Origin: Bolinopsis microptera
Lineage: Eukaryota; Ctenophora; Tentaculata; Lobata; Bolinopsidae
NCBI RefSeq assembly: GCF_026151205.1
Contig: NC_087078.1
Span: 15,207,118 to 15,271,117 of the forward strand
Direction: 5' to 3'
Length of the DNA stretch: 64,000 bases
Part shown: positions 13,401 to 22,222 of the stretch, piece by piece
How the letters are laid out: every line of letters begins with the position of its first letter
How positions within the stretch are numbered: position 1 is the stretch's first letter
Made by a program: the position numbers and the translations under genes
Notes under the pieces: generated by a model
What the model was told of the DNA's origin: nothing
Seen by the model: the letters and a program-made list of their open reading frames with translations, nothing else
Database searches by the model: none

Positions 13401-16400
13401 GATGCACTTCTGTTCAAACTGGGCAACATGGGTCTCTCAGGCAATTTCTTCACTTGCATCAGCCACATGTATAACAACTCGTCAACCCGAGTTAAGCTGA
13501 TCCAAAAGCTCTCCGCTGCTATCGACGTTACCATCGGCACAGAACAAGGGCACCCGATGTCCCCTGAGCTCTTCAAAGTTTATATCCACGAGCTTTCCAT
13601 CAGACTGGAACAAATCGAAGAGTTGAATGTCCCAATTTTAAACGGCATCAAAGTAAGCCACCTCCTATGGGCTGACGACTTAGTCCTCCTAGCACTTGAC
13701 GCGTTCAGCCTACAATCGTTGCTGAATTGCTTGCACGACTATGCAGAAAAATGGGAGTTATCAGTTAACATCGACAAAACCAGTGTGATGGTCTTCAATA
13801 CAAGCTCACGAACACTTAAATGTTCTTATGGCTTTAAACTAGGAAGCCTGGACATTATACCAGTAAAAAGATACTGCTATCTCGGAATCCAATTCTCTCT
13901 GAATGGATCGTTTAAGCAAGCTATCGACGAACTTAGGAAGAAAGCTCTACGCTCATTCTTCTCAATGAGGCGAATTATCAACACGAAAGCGCTCACTACC
14001 AGCACGATGCTTAAACTCATCGATAGTCTAGTAAAGCCTGTAGCGACCTATGCATGTCCCGTCTGGCTCTCATCAACAAACACCGTAAAGGCTATCCTGT
14101 CGAAAAAAGAAGAAGTGAGCCTGCCTAAATCTGCAGCTAAAGATCCGCTCGAAACAACTCATCTGAAGATTCTCAAATGGATACTAGGCGTTCACAAGAA
14201 AGCTAATAACAACTTCTGCTATGGTGACACTGGTAGAACCCCCTGGACAGTTACCGTCATTCCCCAATGTTTAGCTTACTTCCATCGGGCATCCCTGGCG
14301 GTAGAAGGTAACGTGAACACTCTTTTGCACCACACCTTTCAAGAGCAAAAGCTACTGAATCTAACCTGGTATGATGCGTGGTCAACTATTGCCAAGATGA
14401 GTACAGTCTCCAAGCCGCAGTTATCACCCACCCTAGACGCTTGTGAGTACATACATGAGACATTTGTTGACCATTGGAAGAGAGATCTCCTCAACCAGCC
14501 CAAAATGTCTTTCTACACAGCGGTTAAATTCGAGTTTGGCGAAGAACCCTATTTACAGCTCCCCTGCCGGCTTAAAAGGGTCAATATTGCTAAACTCCGA
14601 TCTAGCAGTCACGATCTTAGGATAGAAAAAGGTCGCTACACCAAAGATCAACTCAACACAGCTCTTAAAACGTGTCGCTTCTGCTGCTCCTCAGAAACGG
14701 ATGTCATACGTTTTTTAGAGGAGCTCCCCTTCTTTGAAACTCCTATTCTAGAAACCGAAGACCACGTCCTAACTGAGTGCCCCTACTACCATCAACTCAG
14801 GTCCAACCTCTCTGACAACCTCAAAAGCCTGTTGATGCTAAAAGAATATGGAGCAATAATGAACTCACTCCATATAAAAGAGTTCGGGAAGTACCTTACA
14901 GACTCCTCAAATCTACGTAATCCTCCTAAAACGTCCCTTAACCCTCGCAAACAGATGTAGTACTCGAACTTTATTTACTGGATTACCTTAAATTATTATA
15001 GACGATCTTCTTTTATTTTCGTGAAATTGTAAACGGTTAAATTTTACTATTTTTAAATGATTCAGTTTTGATAATTTTATTTATTCATTTATTCATTTAT
15101 TCATTCTTGTATAGCCAAGACGAGTCCGTTAGTGTTCTCTCTGGTAATTTCATGTTTAATCCTGTTTAATCCTGTTTAATCCTCTGCCATATCCGCATGC
15201 TTACAAACAGTATTTTATGATAAAATACGCAATCACGTATGGAATATGATAAAATACGCCATCACGGATATGATCGGGAAATTGAGCGGTCATCCACAAA
15301 AGAAAAGTGGCTGCAATTCTTGTTAAAGTGTTAATAGCCACAAAATTGATTCATAAATTCTAACGCAGTATTTCAGTTCACTTGTACTTGTAGCTTACTG
15401 TTTAACATATTGCAAATTCAATGTACCCCTATCTATAAACGGCATACAGATCACCACTGCTTCAGAACACGTGACATGATGTAATAATTTGTGGATATAA
15501 AGATATTACGCCCCATAACTGTATAATTATGTATGATTTTGTAATATGCATGGTTATTCACCGGTCAATCGGGAAATTTGGGGCAAACAGCGCCAAATCC
15601 TCATAACCTTGCGAGAATAAACAAACATAATCATGCGGTACATATCATATAATATTATAATGCCTCCATATTTACAAATTCATACACATCATATCTATTA
15701 TCTCATGTTAAGAAACAGTGGTACGTTATAAGAGCTCAGTAGTCAGCTCGAACTTGTCTATTTGCTGCGACAGTCTCATAACGAGCAATGACATTTATAA
15801 ATTGAATATGTTTTCACGTGGACTGAGGTTAATAACTCTGTACGTTCTGGGAGTGGTTGTGACGAATATAGTTTATAACCCCCTATAACCCCGTACTCTT
15901 ACCCGGTACCCCGCCTCAATGCTAACAGTAAACCTAGCCAAAACGTCTCCTAAAACCCTAACGAGAGATTTTACCAGCTTACTTGTTTCCCGGCCATTGA
16001 CTTTCAGGGAAGCATTTTTATTTTATTATGTGATGTGCTTAGCTTCAGAATCAGCGTCCATTTTGTGAAAATTCTTGGCATATTCTCATATTATAAAGCG
16101 CCTTAAAATCCATTAATCTTAATGGAAACTTAATGGCCGCGAAACGAGTAAGCTGGTAAAATATCTCGTGCTAGACCCTTACCCAAGGTGGCTGGTATTC
16201 ACTTAATACAAAGGCACCTTGGATTAATTGTTGCTGTCGAACAACGCCTTCTCACTTACAATTAATAATAGCTACAAAAAAGCAGACTAATGCACTTTAA
16301 CATAAATAATATAAGTCTCATAGCTCCGAACACATTGTCCTGAACTTATTTTCCCATAAAATCCATACCTCAAAGAGGGTAAATTTGTCTCCCACCCAGT

Positions 16401-16582
16401 GCAAACAAATAAACCTCAAAGAACTTGCAGTCGACGGTGTGGATCTGCAGAAGCCGTATGTTAAGTAGACTTATCACGCAGTCCGCATCTGTTCTGTTGC
16501 TAGTCAGTGGTATCTGGAGCAGAGCTGTAATCACATTCCGGGCCTGGTCAATCTGTCCGGACTCCACAAAAAACTCCACCAC
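1326..16582 (-). CDS. APPBP2: APPBP2-like TPR protein gene, partial (4 exons resolved)
   Basis: Exons in coding order are 16582-16415, 6922-6737, 2044-1876 and 1450-1326. Each has a pyrimidine-AG acceptor and a GT donor, and the phases join without a break (0/0, 0/0, 0/1, 1/0). The joined protein of about 216 residues reads like the middle of APPBP2 (amyloid precursor protein-binding protein 2), a TPR adaptor that in vertebrates binds the APP tail and acts as a cullin-2 substrate receptor. The match runs in order: a helical N-terminal part ending LLQIHTVDCKFF, a block ending IKPDLPASLT, a TPR with EETHGASHP and IYGFYLLNM, and a TPR with SVQVYRQCLDIFLNTLG. The gene is partial. N-terminal exons were not found upstream of 16582 and the C-terminal TPRs would lie beyond the window start. 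The 9.5-kb second intron carries a complete LINE in the opposite orientation. The family call is from remembered homology; the exon structure is seen directly. Confidence 0.78.
1662..1822. repeat. Possible Tigger/pogo-like MITE in APPBP2 intron
   Basis: The two ends carry CCCGATTTACCGCGG in inverted orientation: left near 1676-1690, right near 1798-1815, ending TTTTACTG followed by TA. A third internal copy is present near 1768. A terminus of the type CAGTAAAACCCCGATTTACC next to TA is typical of pogo/Tigger-like elements. The left end is degenerate, so the boundary is approximate. Confidence 0.5.
1876..2044 (-). CDS. APPBP2: APPBP2-like exon, TPR
   Basis: The exon is 169 nt, phase 0 in and 1 out, after acceptor TTCCTCTTAG and before donor GTTTAT. 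The peptide starts IEVFRQCCKICVASKLF and contains EETHGASHP and LLIYGFYLLN, typical of kinesin-light-chain-like TPRs in APPBP2 (GSKHPKYSDTLLDYGFYLLN in vertebrates). Confidence 0.8.
2045..5460. other. APPBP2 intron, left part; no gene seen
   Basis: AT-rich intronic DNA with a short TA run near 3490 and a CT-rich patch near 3690-3760. Short ORFs here have no recognisable product and lack supporting splice structure. Confidence 0.6.
5469..5756. mobile_element. hAT-type MITE (TIR CAGTGGCGTAACG)
   Basis: A 288-bp element begins CAGTGGCGTAACG and ends CGTTACGCCACTG. It is flanked by a perfect 8-bp direct repeat ATTAGTAC at 5461-5468 and 5757-5764. Terminal CAG..., plus an 8-bp TSD, is the signature of the hAT superfamily. 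The interior is GC-rich with repeated GGCGCCCC blocks and no transposase, so it is non-autonomous. It sits in an intron of the APPBP2-like gene. Confidence 0.92.
5765..6736. other. APPBP2 intron; nothing recognised
   Basis: AT-rich intronic DNA between the hAT MITE and the exon ending at 6737. No ORF, repeat array or paired terminus was recognised. Confidence 0.55.
6737..6922 (-). CDS. APPBP2: APPBP2-like exon, mid protein
   Basis: The exon holds 62 codons in phase 0/0, after acceptor TGTTTCCAG and before donor GTGAGT. The peptide begins GYQIFIRTRARLKSSLYG and ends KHIKPDLPASLT. The order LYG..LLALLYG..., then AIKHI..DLP, matches the spacing of ALYGELCALLF and AMKEITAGLP in vertebrate APPBP2. 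Confidence 0.78.
6923..10519. other. APPBP2 large intron, upstream of the LINE ORFs
   Basis: Mostly AT-rich and without a supported gene. The region 8000-8095 resembles, on the minus strand, the 3' tail of the LINE fragment at 28854-29037 (CTTAGCCCGAGCAA versus CTTGGTCCGAGCAA, each beside GACTTA repeats). From about 10190 the sequence becomes locally GC-rich and probably holds the 5' UTR of the LINE that starts coding at 10520. Confidence 0.5.
8000..8095 (-). repeat. Possible second, older copy of the same LINE tail
   Basis: CTTAGCCCGAGCAATAAGAAT beside TTACTGACTTCTAATTCGG parallels CTTGGTCCGAGCAACTACAA beside GACTTACTGACTTAAGTCGG at 28840-28885. Only the last few codons and the tail appear to remain. 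Confidence 0.4.
10520..11389 (+). CDS. LINE ORF1, SGNH/esterase-like protein
   Basis: A 289-residue intact ORF. Residues 1-90 are polar and low-complexity (RNA-binding-like). From about residue 93 the protein resembles the SGNH/GDSL-hydrolase fold found in ORF1 of some CR1-group LINEs: VLLIHDENF (block I position), IYIHTGINDF (block III, GxND), FSALIPSS, and LSQRGQNMLWLRL near the end. The usual GDS serine is replaced by HDE and the final catalytic DxxH is not evident, so enzymatic activity is doubtful. The stop overlaps the ORF2 start by 8 nt (ATGACTAA), suggesting coupled re-initiation. It lies antisense to the APPBP2-like gene inside an intron. Confidence 0.85.
   Translation: MELTGRRSACHSASDSPTNATVGTPQTTAQLWSEVAKKDDNKRFTVANKHNTKNHREQDRLGNNGHRNHVLLRENNSNTSSSINDRKSYRRHTVLLIHDENFDEFDPRRFNSQFNVHCFKATSYSDLGKNSKQLNKTLKRLKPECIYIHTGINDFLYKKTGLVGHVKELYLHLLNTTAAQICFSALIPSSNDSYINDRLRIINEEIRNHITWLHNHKPEVKDRIFTFTNEKIGDQSTYSPSTGFKLSQRGQNMLWLRLREGLRKTLRLPRLSYHEGNKARRSTNRYSDD
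11382..14960 (+). CDS. LINE ORF2: AP endonuclease + reverse transcriptase
   Basis: A 1192-residue uninterrupted ORF. An APE-type endonuclease occupies about residues 10-280: LRFLCWNINH, FALQETKGE, ILLGDFNAR, TVDYICVS and SDHRPLS. The reverse transcriptase occupies about residues 540-860: TPLHKKGDRQNPDNYRAIT, QLGFRSGAQCNDHL, ACFVDYRKAFDS (motif A, near 660), GTEQGHPMSPELF (motif B) and LLWADDLVLLA (motif C, WADD rather than FADD, near 761). A C-terminal zinc-knuckle-like CRFCC...DHVLTEC lies near 1100-1130. This layout is that of CR1/Jockey-group non-LTR retrotransposons. With both ORFs intact, the copy looks recent and possibly retrotransposition-competent. Confidence 0.96.
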   Translation: MTKSTSKRSRHSLRFLCWNINHSRDKTEGPKVDIPEIQDLFKSHDIFALQETKGEINFSNYCCFNSNRKGSNSGGVCIGVHKSLQAGVTHVQMNASEDIVVVKLKANYFDLERNTYLVNVYDSPTNGSFKKRRRDIETEVSNSTLEHLQEFLADIPLSEDVILLGDFNARTGTMDDMMSDNRHLKDYELNAHYCKQLTKRNNSDLKLNTNGRPFIELLQTTGLVILNGRTLGDIFGAPTCIQRHGVSTVDYICVSTSLHDKIRQLKIESISQYSDHRPLSMTISTNHLKRISTSNDTKDIQDAPKSFKWNRSENLSADSATQFRSAQNDQTFKDKIEHLLNQPANTADEATRLNRDLVATYHNLANSVTTTKRGTRTNKKKWFDLNCRRAKSAASRADRNANRNPHSNFLRNQHFLKKKEYRAIKSTKKGKYLFEMNQKINESGNVNWAALKQLSEQHKDEEPFDIYDLLLFHKFFNDLYNRKCSKNHHADDDVVSTPTTDELQNTKNLVDSLNRDFTLQETKDAIKKLKNNKSVSDDLISNEMLKNSNEQLQLVLVKLFNACLQCGTYPWNNSITTPLHKKGDRQNPDNYRAITIGSCLGKLFSNLLLKRLIEFREIACPDRPYQLGFRSGAQCNDHLLTLNTIIEKYVKKEKKRLFACFVDYRKAFDSVCRDALLFKLGNMGLSGNFFTCISHMYNNSSTRVKLIQKLSAAIDVTIGTEQGHPMSPELFKVYIHELSIRLEQIEELNVPILNGIKVSHLLWADDLVLLALDAFSLQSLLNCLHDYAEKWELSVNIDKTSVMVFNTSSRTLKCSYGFKLGSLDIIPVKRYCYLGIQFSLNGSFKQAIDELRKKALRSFFSMRRIINTKALTTSTMLKLIDSLVKPVATYACPVWLSSTNTVKAILSKKEEVSLPKSAAKDPLETTHLKILKWILGVHKKANNNFCYGDTGRTPWTVTVIPQCLAYFHRASLAVEGNVNTLLHHTFQEQKLLNLTWYDAWSTIAKMSTVSKPQLSPTLDACEYIHETFVDHWKRDLLNQPKMSFYTAVKFEFGEEPYLQLPCRLKRVNIAKLRSSSHDLRIEKGRYTKDQLNTALKTCRFCCSSETDVIRFLEELPFFETPILETEDHVLTECPYYHQLRSNLSDNLKSLLMLKEYGAIMNSLHIKEFGKYLTDSSNLRNPPKTSLNPRKQM
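14961..15330 (+). mobile_element. LINE 3' UTR and short-repeat tail
   Basis: Downstream of ORF2 are an ATTTATTC repeat (about 15080-15110), three copies of a ~10-bp TTTAATCCTG repeat (about 15150-15182), and a doubled TATGATAAAATACGC segment. The stretch 15235-15325 recurs at 62070-62150 next to a copy of the LINE 5' end, so the element probably extends to about 15330. Confidence 0.65.
15961..16171. mobile_element. MITE with ~38-bp TIRs in APPBP2 intron
   Basis: The left arm starts ACGAGAGATTTTACCAGC and runs to CGGCCATT. The right arm is its inverted, slightly diverged copy, ending GGTAAAATATCTCGT. It is about 210 bp with no ORF. No clear TSD was identified, so the superfamily is undetermined. 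Confidence 0.7.
16415..16582 (-). CDS. APPBP2: APPBP2-like exon, N-terminal helical part
   Basis: The exon holds 56 codons in phase 0/0. It follows the acceptor CCCTGCAG and ends at GAG before GTTTAT, a weak but usable donor. The peptide starts VVEFFVESGQIDQARNV and ends DCKFFE, which resembles the APPBP2 segment where paired helices precede the TPR array. It is the most 5' exon I could place. Confidence 0.7.
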
Positions 16583-17007
16583 CTGCAGGGTGCATGGTTG
16601 TTATTTGAAATTCCTTTATTTTTTAATCGTTTTTTACTGCTTTGTACTTTTGTAAGTTTGTAGGCGTTTCGGGGAACGTATAGTAGAATTGATATTTCAT
16701 TTTTTAGTTTATTTATTTTGTTTGCTAATTTTTGCTCGTTTAGTATCGGCAAATTGTTTATTTGAGCAACCACGTGTTTTCTTGGTAAACCAAGTCAGGC
16801 AATCAAATTAATAGAGTATTTTATTGCTTATTTCAAATTCAGGGATAATTCAGAATTTAAATTTTCTTAATTTATTATTCAATTTGTTAAATGTAATCAA
16901 GTACAATTTGAGACAAATAGTATACAAAAATTGAACAAATTGTCAATAATATTAATACTCTATGATGTATAAACATTTGAAGTTTTTTTCCTTATTATCA
17001 GCTTAAA

Positions 17008-17276
17008 GTTCGGTGATTGCTTTAAAAAATTCGTGGCATTCGGCACCTTTTAAAGGTTCGTTGAGTGCGTTTCCCCCAATTTTTTAGTACTAACAGCATA
17101 TCAGTCGCAGTTATACACTGATCATGGGTTGTTAAAACTCATATTTTAGTCTAGTTTGAGCTTTAAAGTTTCCTCATACATGTATACACTCCCCCGCGTA
17201 ATAGTTGGGGAAACGCACTCAACAAACTTTTAAAAGTTGCCGAACTCCACAAACTTTTAAAAGTAATTATACCGAA
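17008..17276. mobile_element. MITE with ~80-bp imperfect TIRs
   Basis: The left arm (AGTTCGGTGATTGCTTT... to GTTGAGTGCGTTTCCCC) is matched by an inverted right arm ending ACCGAACT near 17276. A short unique centre separates the arms. No ORF or clear TSD was seen. Confidence 0.65.
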
Positions 17277-17925
17277 CTATAAACTATTTTGACAAAGTTT
17301 CTCATCCCACGTGAGCACGTTTGATGTCAGATCTGATTTTTGCGCGAAAATAAGTGACTCCCCTGTACAAAACACGTTAATATAGAGGGGACATCTGTAT
17401 TTCTAAAATGCTCATTTGCTTACAATATTTGATTTGCAGTTATGGACCGATTACTGATGCTGTAATATCTGATATGATTGGGGCCTAATCTCTATCGACC
17501 ATATATTGTTCCGTATAAAAGCTTCTTTATATATCTTTCCTAATCCTTTATACAATAACCACGCCTTAGTTTATTTGCCACCAACATTACTCATTAATCA
17601 AAGGTCCGATATAACCTACTGGATTACAGAATATTCGATCATTTTAATTCGTTCATCCTTGCGAACTCTACTCTAAAGCGAGCATCTTACGAAATGTTAT
17701 TAATTTTAGGTTTCATTAATCTACTAAGAGGCCTCAGATTATTTTGATTCTAGTCGTATTTAACTAACCGAAAACAGTATGTCCCTTAAATAAATAAAAT
17801 CCTTCCCTTTAACGTACCTAAGTTACAAGATAAGTTCATTAATTCTTTTAAGGACAATGTTATTTACTTAATAAACAAAAACTTGAGTAACTTACGGAAT
17901 CATATTTATAATTTTTAGTATGATT

Positions 17926-17992
17926 GGGCCATTTCTGTAGAACTATAATTGCATATATACAATTATAGTTTTACTGAAATGGCCCAATCATT
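17926..17992. repeat. Short near-perfect palindrome
   Basis: TGATTGGGCCATTTC pairs with GAAATGGCCCAATCA around a CATATATA core, with only two mismatched positions over about 30-nt arms. It could be a tiny MITE relic or a hairpin. Confidence 0.6.
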
Positions 17993-18932
17993 TCTATTTA
18001 TAGGATAACCCCGCACAAGCCTCAAGGTACGATCTTTAAGAGTCATTCTCTTGCAGAGATTCTGTGGATTCTGCAGATCTCAGTCTTCCTGTATAGAATT
18101 GTAAGTCTCCTTGGAGTAGATCACCTTATTCCGATCCAACATTCCAGAATTTGAAGACATCCAATCTATTTAAAAATGAAACCATACACAAGATCACTGC
18201 CCATCCCAGGACAGTGGCGCTCCCATCATCTAATACTGAGCCATGAAGCGTGACATTAATAGAAGTAGCTGTCGAACTAACTGTTAGTTTAAACCCTTAC
18301 TCCTATAACTACTATGGTTACCCTGGTTACCTATCATTACTGAATGCAGCTTTCTTCAGAGGAATTTAGTAACACGCTGTTATACCCTGTAGTCTGTTAG
18401 ATACACTTTCAAAGGTTTAACGTCAGCCAGTAAGGTTGACTACCCTGTCGTCTAGCTTTTGTCCTAAATGCATATCAGAGGGTTCCTAAGACAGGCCAGA
18501 CTTACGGGCTACGTTCCCTAATTCATTCCGAGGGTCACCTGTCTAGACGAGAAAGGATATGAGGAAGCCTTGCTAAAGTCAGGTTTCTCACAAATTCTGT
18601 AGGGGCATTTAATTGAACGCGATCTTTGTCTATAGAAGAATTAATAGTAGGTCCCACTTTTCAATTGCAACACCTTGTAGACTATCAGGCTTTCGTGTAT
18701 TGCAGATGACGCATAAATCTCTAAGTTTGAGGATATGATAGTCTTTGGAAAGACAACCTGATACTTCCAGAATCCAGAATCCAGAAGTGTGACTCAGTGA
18801 CTTTGTGTTCTAAGGTATCCAATCTCCTTTTCTGCTAGTGCTATGTTTCAATCTTGACAGGAATGTTTAACAAGTCGAGAAATAAGTCGTGATATTATTG
18901 ATTCTGGATGCTCCTAATTGTTCTTGCTTATA

Positions 18933-19827
18933 CCTTATCGGACCTTATTTGGACGGACATTACTTGAACGCTGGAGGCCCTAGCGTTCATCTTAATGTCC
19001 GTTCAAATAAAGTCCGTTCAATTAATGTCCGTCCAAGTTAAAGTCCGTTGAAATTTTTTCAAAAATTTTTCCATTTCGAACTTTTTGTCCAGAATATGAC
19101 AACTTTGAGAACTTGATTGTGCCGTAAGTTAACGATGGAAAGGTTCTCCTTGGTCTGCCGGAGGCACAGAAAATTCTACTAGTATATGATGTTTTCAAGG
19201 GTTACTTGGCGGAAAAAAGTCAACGAAATTATGGCACTCAACAATATAGTTCATGAACTAGTCCCCGCCAACATCACAAACTTGTTCCAGCCTCTAGATA
19301 TTACGGTAAAATCGTGTTTCCAAGGACATTGTCCGACGTTGTTATATTATAGTTCATATTACTCAGGGGAGGTAATGGAACAGTGCTAGGAAAGCTCCAC
19401 GTGATGTTAAGGTTAACCTTAAGTTGTCTAAGATAAAACCACTTCACGCCGAATGGTTTGTAAAAGTTAACACTGAAATGCAGGACCGGGGTAGTTTGAT
19501 AAAAAAGGTTTCCATATAGCTAGAAATTACTGATGCTTTAAGCATGGACTATTTCATGCACGAAAACCCATTTGATGAAGATGATATGTGATATTAGACA
19601 CTGATCATGTACACATATTTTAACATTTTTACTGCTCAATGACTGCTTTTCTTACTTACTGTAGAAAAAATGGATTTAAAAATCATTTGCTGAAATTTAA
19701 AAAACGTCAAAAAATTGAAAAAAATTCGGATTTTTGATGGTTTTGAATGCCTTCGAGCGTTCATATTAATGTCCGTTCATAATTATGTCCGTTCATGTAA
19801 TGTCCGTCCAAATAAGGTCCGATAAGG
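18933..19827. mobile_element. Degraded pogo/Tc1-like DNA transposon
   Basis: An 895-bp element. Both ends begin CCTTATCGGACCTTATTTGG in inverted orientation, and identity continues through GACGGACATTAC (about 31 bp). TA dinucleotides flank both sides (18931-18932, 19828-19829). Both subterminal regions carry repeated GTCCGTTCA motifs. The interior holds remnants of a DDE transposase. TA target sites with a DDE_1-type transposase fit the pogo branch of Tc1/mariner. Confidence 0.88.
19137..19600 (+). pseudogene. DDE_1-type transposase fragment
   Basis: Three frame-broken segments are readable on the plus strand. The first is LLGLPEAQKILLVYDVFKGY, with the conserved D of the second catalytic block. 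The second is NNIVHELVPANITNLFQPLD, the VP.N.T..QPLD motif of pogo/jerky-type transposases. The third is KIKPLHAEWFVKV, the region after the catalytic domain. They are joined by a frameshift and stops, and the N-terminal DNA-binding part and first catalytic D are missing, so it cannot encode an active enzyme. Confidence 0.8.
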
Positions 19828-19829
19828 TA

Positions 19830-20640
19830 GATTAAGATACAGTTACCCCTTCACTCGTAGTTCGACCCATATTTTACCTGAGCATGACCAGATGAAGGTT
19901 TATTGTCGCCTGCTGTCATTTGTTCTTTTGTTGTTACTGTTTAACCCTATCTGGTGAGTTCTATGGAACATATCGTGGTGACAAGCGATTAATCTTAATC
20001 TGTATCATTTCATTTGATTGGAAATTTAAATCTATAAGCTTATTTGATTACATAGATGTAATATCAACTTTTTTCTTTAGAAAAACGATCAGTGTCAGCT
20101 TCGTATCTTTTATTTGAGTGTGTAAATCTCATTATCAATTTTGCTAACTCCAATATCGCGTCGGCTGACAAATTCTTTGGTATGGTATCTTGACTTTACT
20201 TTTATTTCATGACTCGAATCTGACATGGCAACTTCAAATTAAATTCAACGCAATCTTCAAGTCGATGTCATTTTGTCAGTCAGTATTTATTTTCATTTAT
20301 TACTATCGGGAAACATGGCTCACGCTAGGATCATTTTAATTACATTTCCTTAATGAAAAGTAGTAATCTGTACCTATTACAATTAGTGGTCCCAAAATAT
20401 TGTGCGCAGCTATATCTCTTTTGATCTCTTGTCTCATTTTGATTAGGACGTGCATTAAGATTATGACACTAAAATTAAGATAATCTAGAATCATATGTCA
20501 TATGTGTTTTAAGGGAGTGGCATTTGTCACTGATGCCCCTTTCGTGAGCCGTAAATTATGAAATCCGTGTCACCCTACATTTCATCTACTAGGATCTTGT
20601 AATCAGATTCGAAGAGGCGTAGTGTTGGTTAGCGCTGTAT
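19830..20640. other. Spacer with a diverged repeat family
   Basis: No gene seen. About 20130-20290 resembles 22140-22350 at low identity: shared order GCTAACTCCA, CTTGACTTT, GACTCGAAT, GGCA and a phrase like CAATGTCA. This suggests two old copies of one dispersed repeat. Confidence 0.4.
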
Positions 20641-20644
20641 ATGT

Positions 20645-21100
20645 ACATAGTAGTTCGGGTAGCCAGGGTATCCATAGTAATTCGGGTAACCAGGGTAACT
20701 ATAGTAGTTCGGGTAACCAGGGTAACCATAGTAGTTCGGATAACCAGGGTAACCATAGTAGTTCAGGTAACCATAGTAGTTCGGGTAACCAGGGTAACCA
20801 TGGTAGTTCGGGTAACCATAGTAGTTCGGTAACCAGGGTAACCATAGTAGTTCGGATAACCAGGGTAACCATAGTAGTTCAGGTAACCAGGGTAACCATA
20901 GTAGTTCGGGTAACCAGGGTAACCATAGTAGTTCGGATAACCAGGGTAACCACTAACCATAGTAGTTTGGGTAACCATGGTAGTTCGGGTATAACCAGGG
21001 TAACCATGGTAGTTCGGGTAACCATGGTAGTTCGGGTAACCAGGGTAACCATAGTAGTTCGGATATAACCAGGGTAACCATAGTAGTTCGGGTAACCGAA
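20645..21100. repeat. 18/27-bp minisatellite
   Basis: Tandem units of GTAACCATAGTAGTTCGG (18 bp) with or without an added GTAACCAGG (27 bp), roughly 20 copies. Because units are multiples of three and stop-poor, long spurious ORFs appear on both strands. A related inverted fragment occurs near 18306-18330. Confidence 0.95.
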
Positions 21101-21654
21101 GTCCGGCCCAATATGACTCAATCTAACTTTCTTACTTAAAACAATAACACGCCAAACTGTGGCCTTACTTCACCGTAATCTAGTCAAGAGAACTGGACAA
21201 TCAATTTTTTTCGTGGCTTCCCCCTACTTAGTTTTCTCCCCAAAATTAGGCTTATTGCTTATTAATGGCTTCACATTCTAATTTTAATGTGACAATTCCG
21301 CAATTCGATAAGTTCTAACGATAGTACATATTTATCTATTGTTTCAAACGCTTGTTGCTGTCCCTTATAGATAACATTCTCCCCTCAACTAGCAGCCTAC
21401 TAGTTGGAAATTAGAACAGCTCAAGTATTATAGTGCCAGTATACGTTGTACCAGATGAAATCAAGCCCACCGATTCCCTCATCCCTGAGATCACCGAATT
21501 GTGCGTCCATTACCTCTTTGTGGATCAAAGTTTAACCCTAAATATACACATCCCTTATTATTCAACCCTAACAAGATAACTAAATAGTTCAATACTACCT
21601 TCTGGCGGTTATCGAAATAAAAGTCCATAATTTTATTTGTTTTTATCGAAAGAC

Positions 21655-21977
21655 CCATAAAGTAGAACCATAAAGTAGAACCATAAAGTAGAACCATAAA
21701 GTAGAACCATAAATTAGAACCATAAAGTAGAACCATAAAGTAGAACCATAAGGTAGAACCATAACGTAGAACCATAAAGTACAACCATAAAGTACAACCA
21801 TAAAGTATAACCATAAAATAGAAACATAAAGTACAACCATAAAGTACAACCATAAAGTACAACCATAAAGTACAACCATAAAGTACAACCATAAAGTACA
21901 ACCATAAAGTACAACCATAAAGTACAACCATAAAGTACAACCATAAAGTACAACCATAAAGTACAACCATAAAGTGC
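21655..21977. repeat. 13-bp tandem array
   Basis: About 24 copies of CATAAAGTAGAAC or CATAAAGTACAAC. The G-containing variants cluster to the left and the C-containing variants to the right. The period of 13 opens all three minus-strand frames, so the ~240-codon minus ORF (FMVVLYGCTLW repeats) is an artefact. Confidence 0.95.
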
Positions 21978-22222
21978 AGTGAATTGATTTTATATGATGA
22001 AATAGCCTGATAGATACTAATCACTGACCACCAGGTACCTATTGCACAGTGCATTTCAATATTTATATGAAACTTGTTATTGACTGATGGAGAGACGGTT
22101 TGTATCGTAGAATATAGATCCATCATCCATATGTAATGTTCCAAATCGATTTTTCTAACTCCAGTATCAACGGAAGATACCCGAATCATGTATCTAGAAT
22201 TTCTAGATCTTGACTTTGGCAT

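Larger units (their letters stand above)
16583..18932. other. Spacer; no gene resolved
   Basis: Apart from the two palindromic elements at 17008-17276 and 17926-17992, no coding exon was resolved. N-terminal exons of the APPBP2-like gene would be expected on the minus strand here or further right, but none was identified. Confidence 0.5.

Noticed and set aside
20622-21121. Long overlapping ORFs rich in NQGNHSSSG or TTMVT repeats
   Set aside because: They are read-throughs of the 18/27-bp minisatellite, open in several frames on both strands.
21491-22222. 243-codon minus ORF with FMVVLYGCTLW repeats
   Set aside because: The 13-bp array keeps all three minus frames open; the peptide is a by-product, not a gene.
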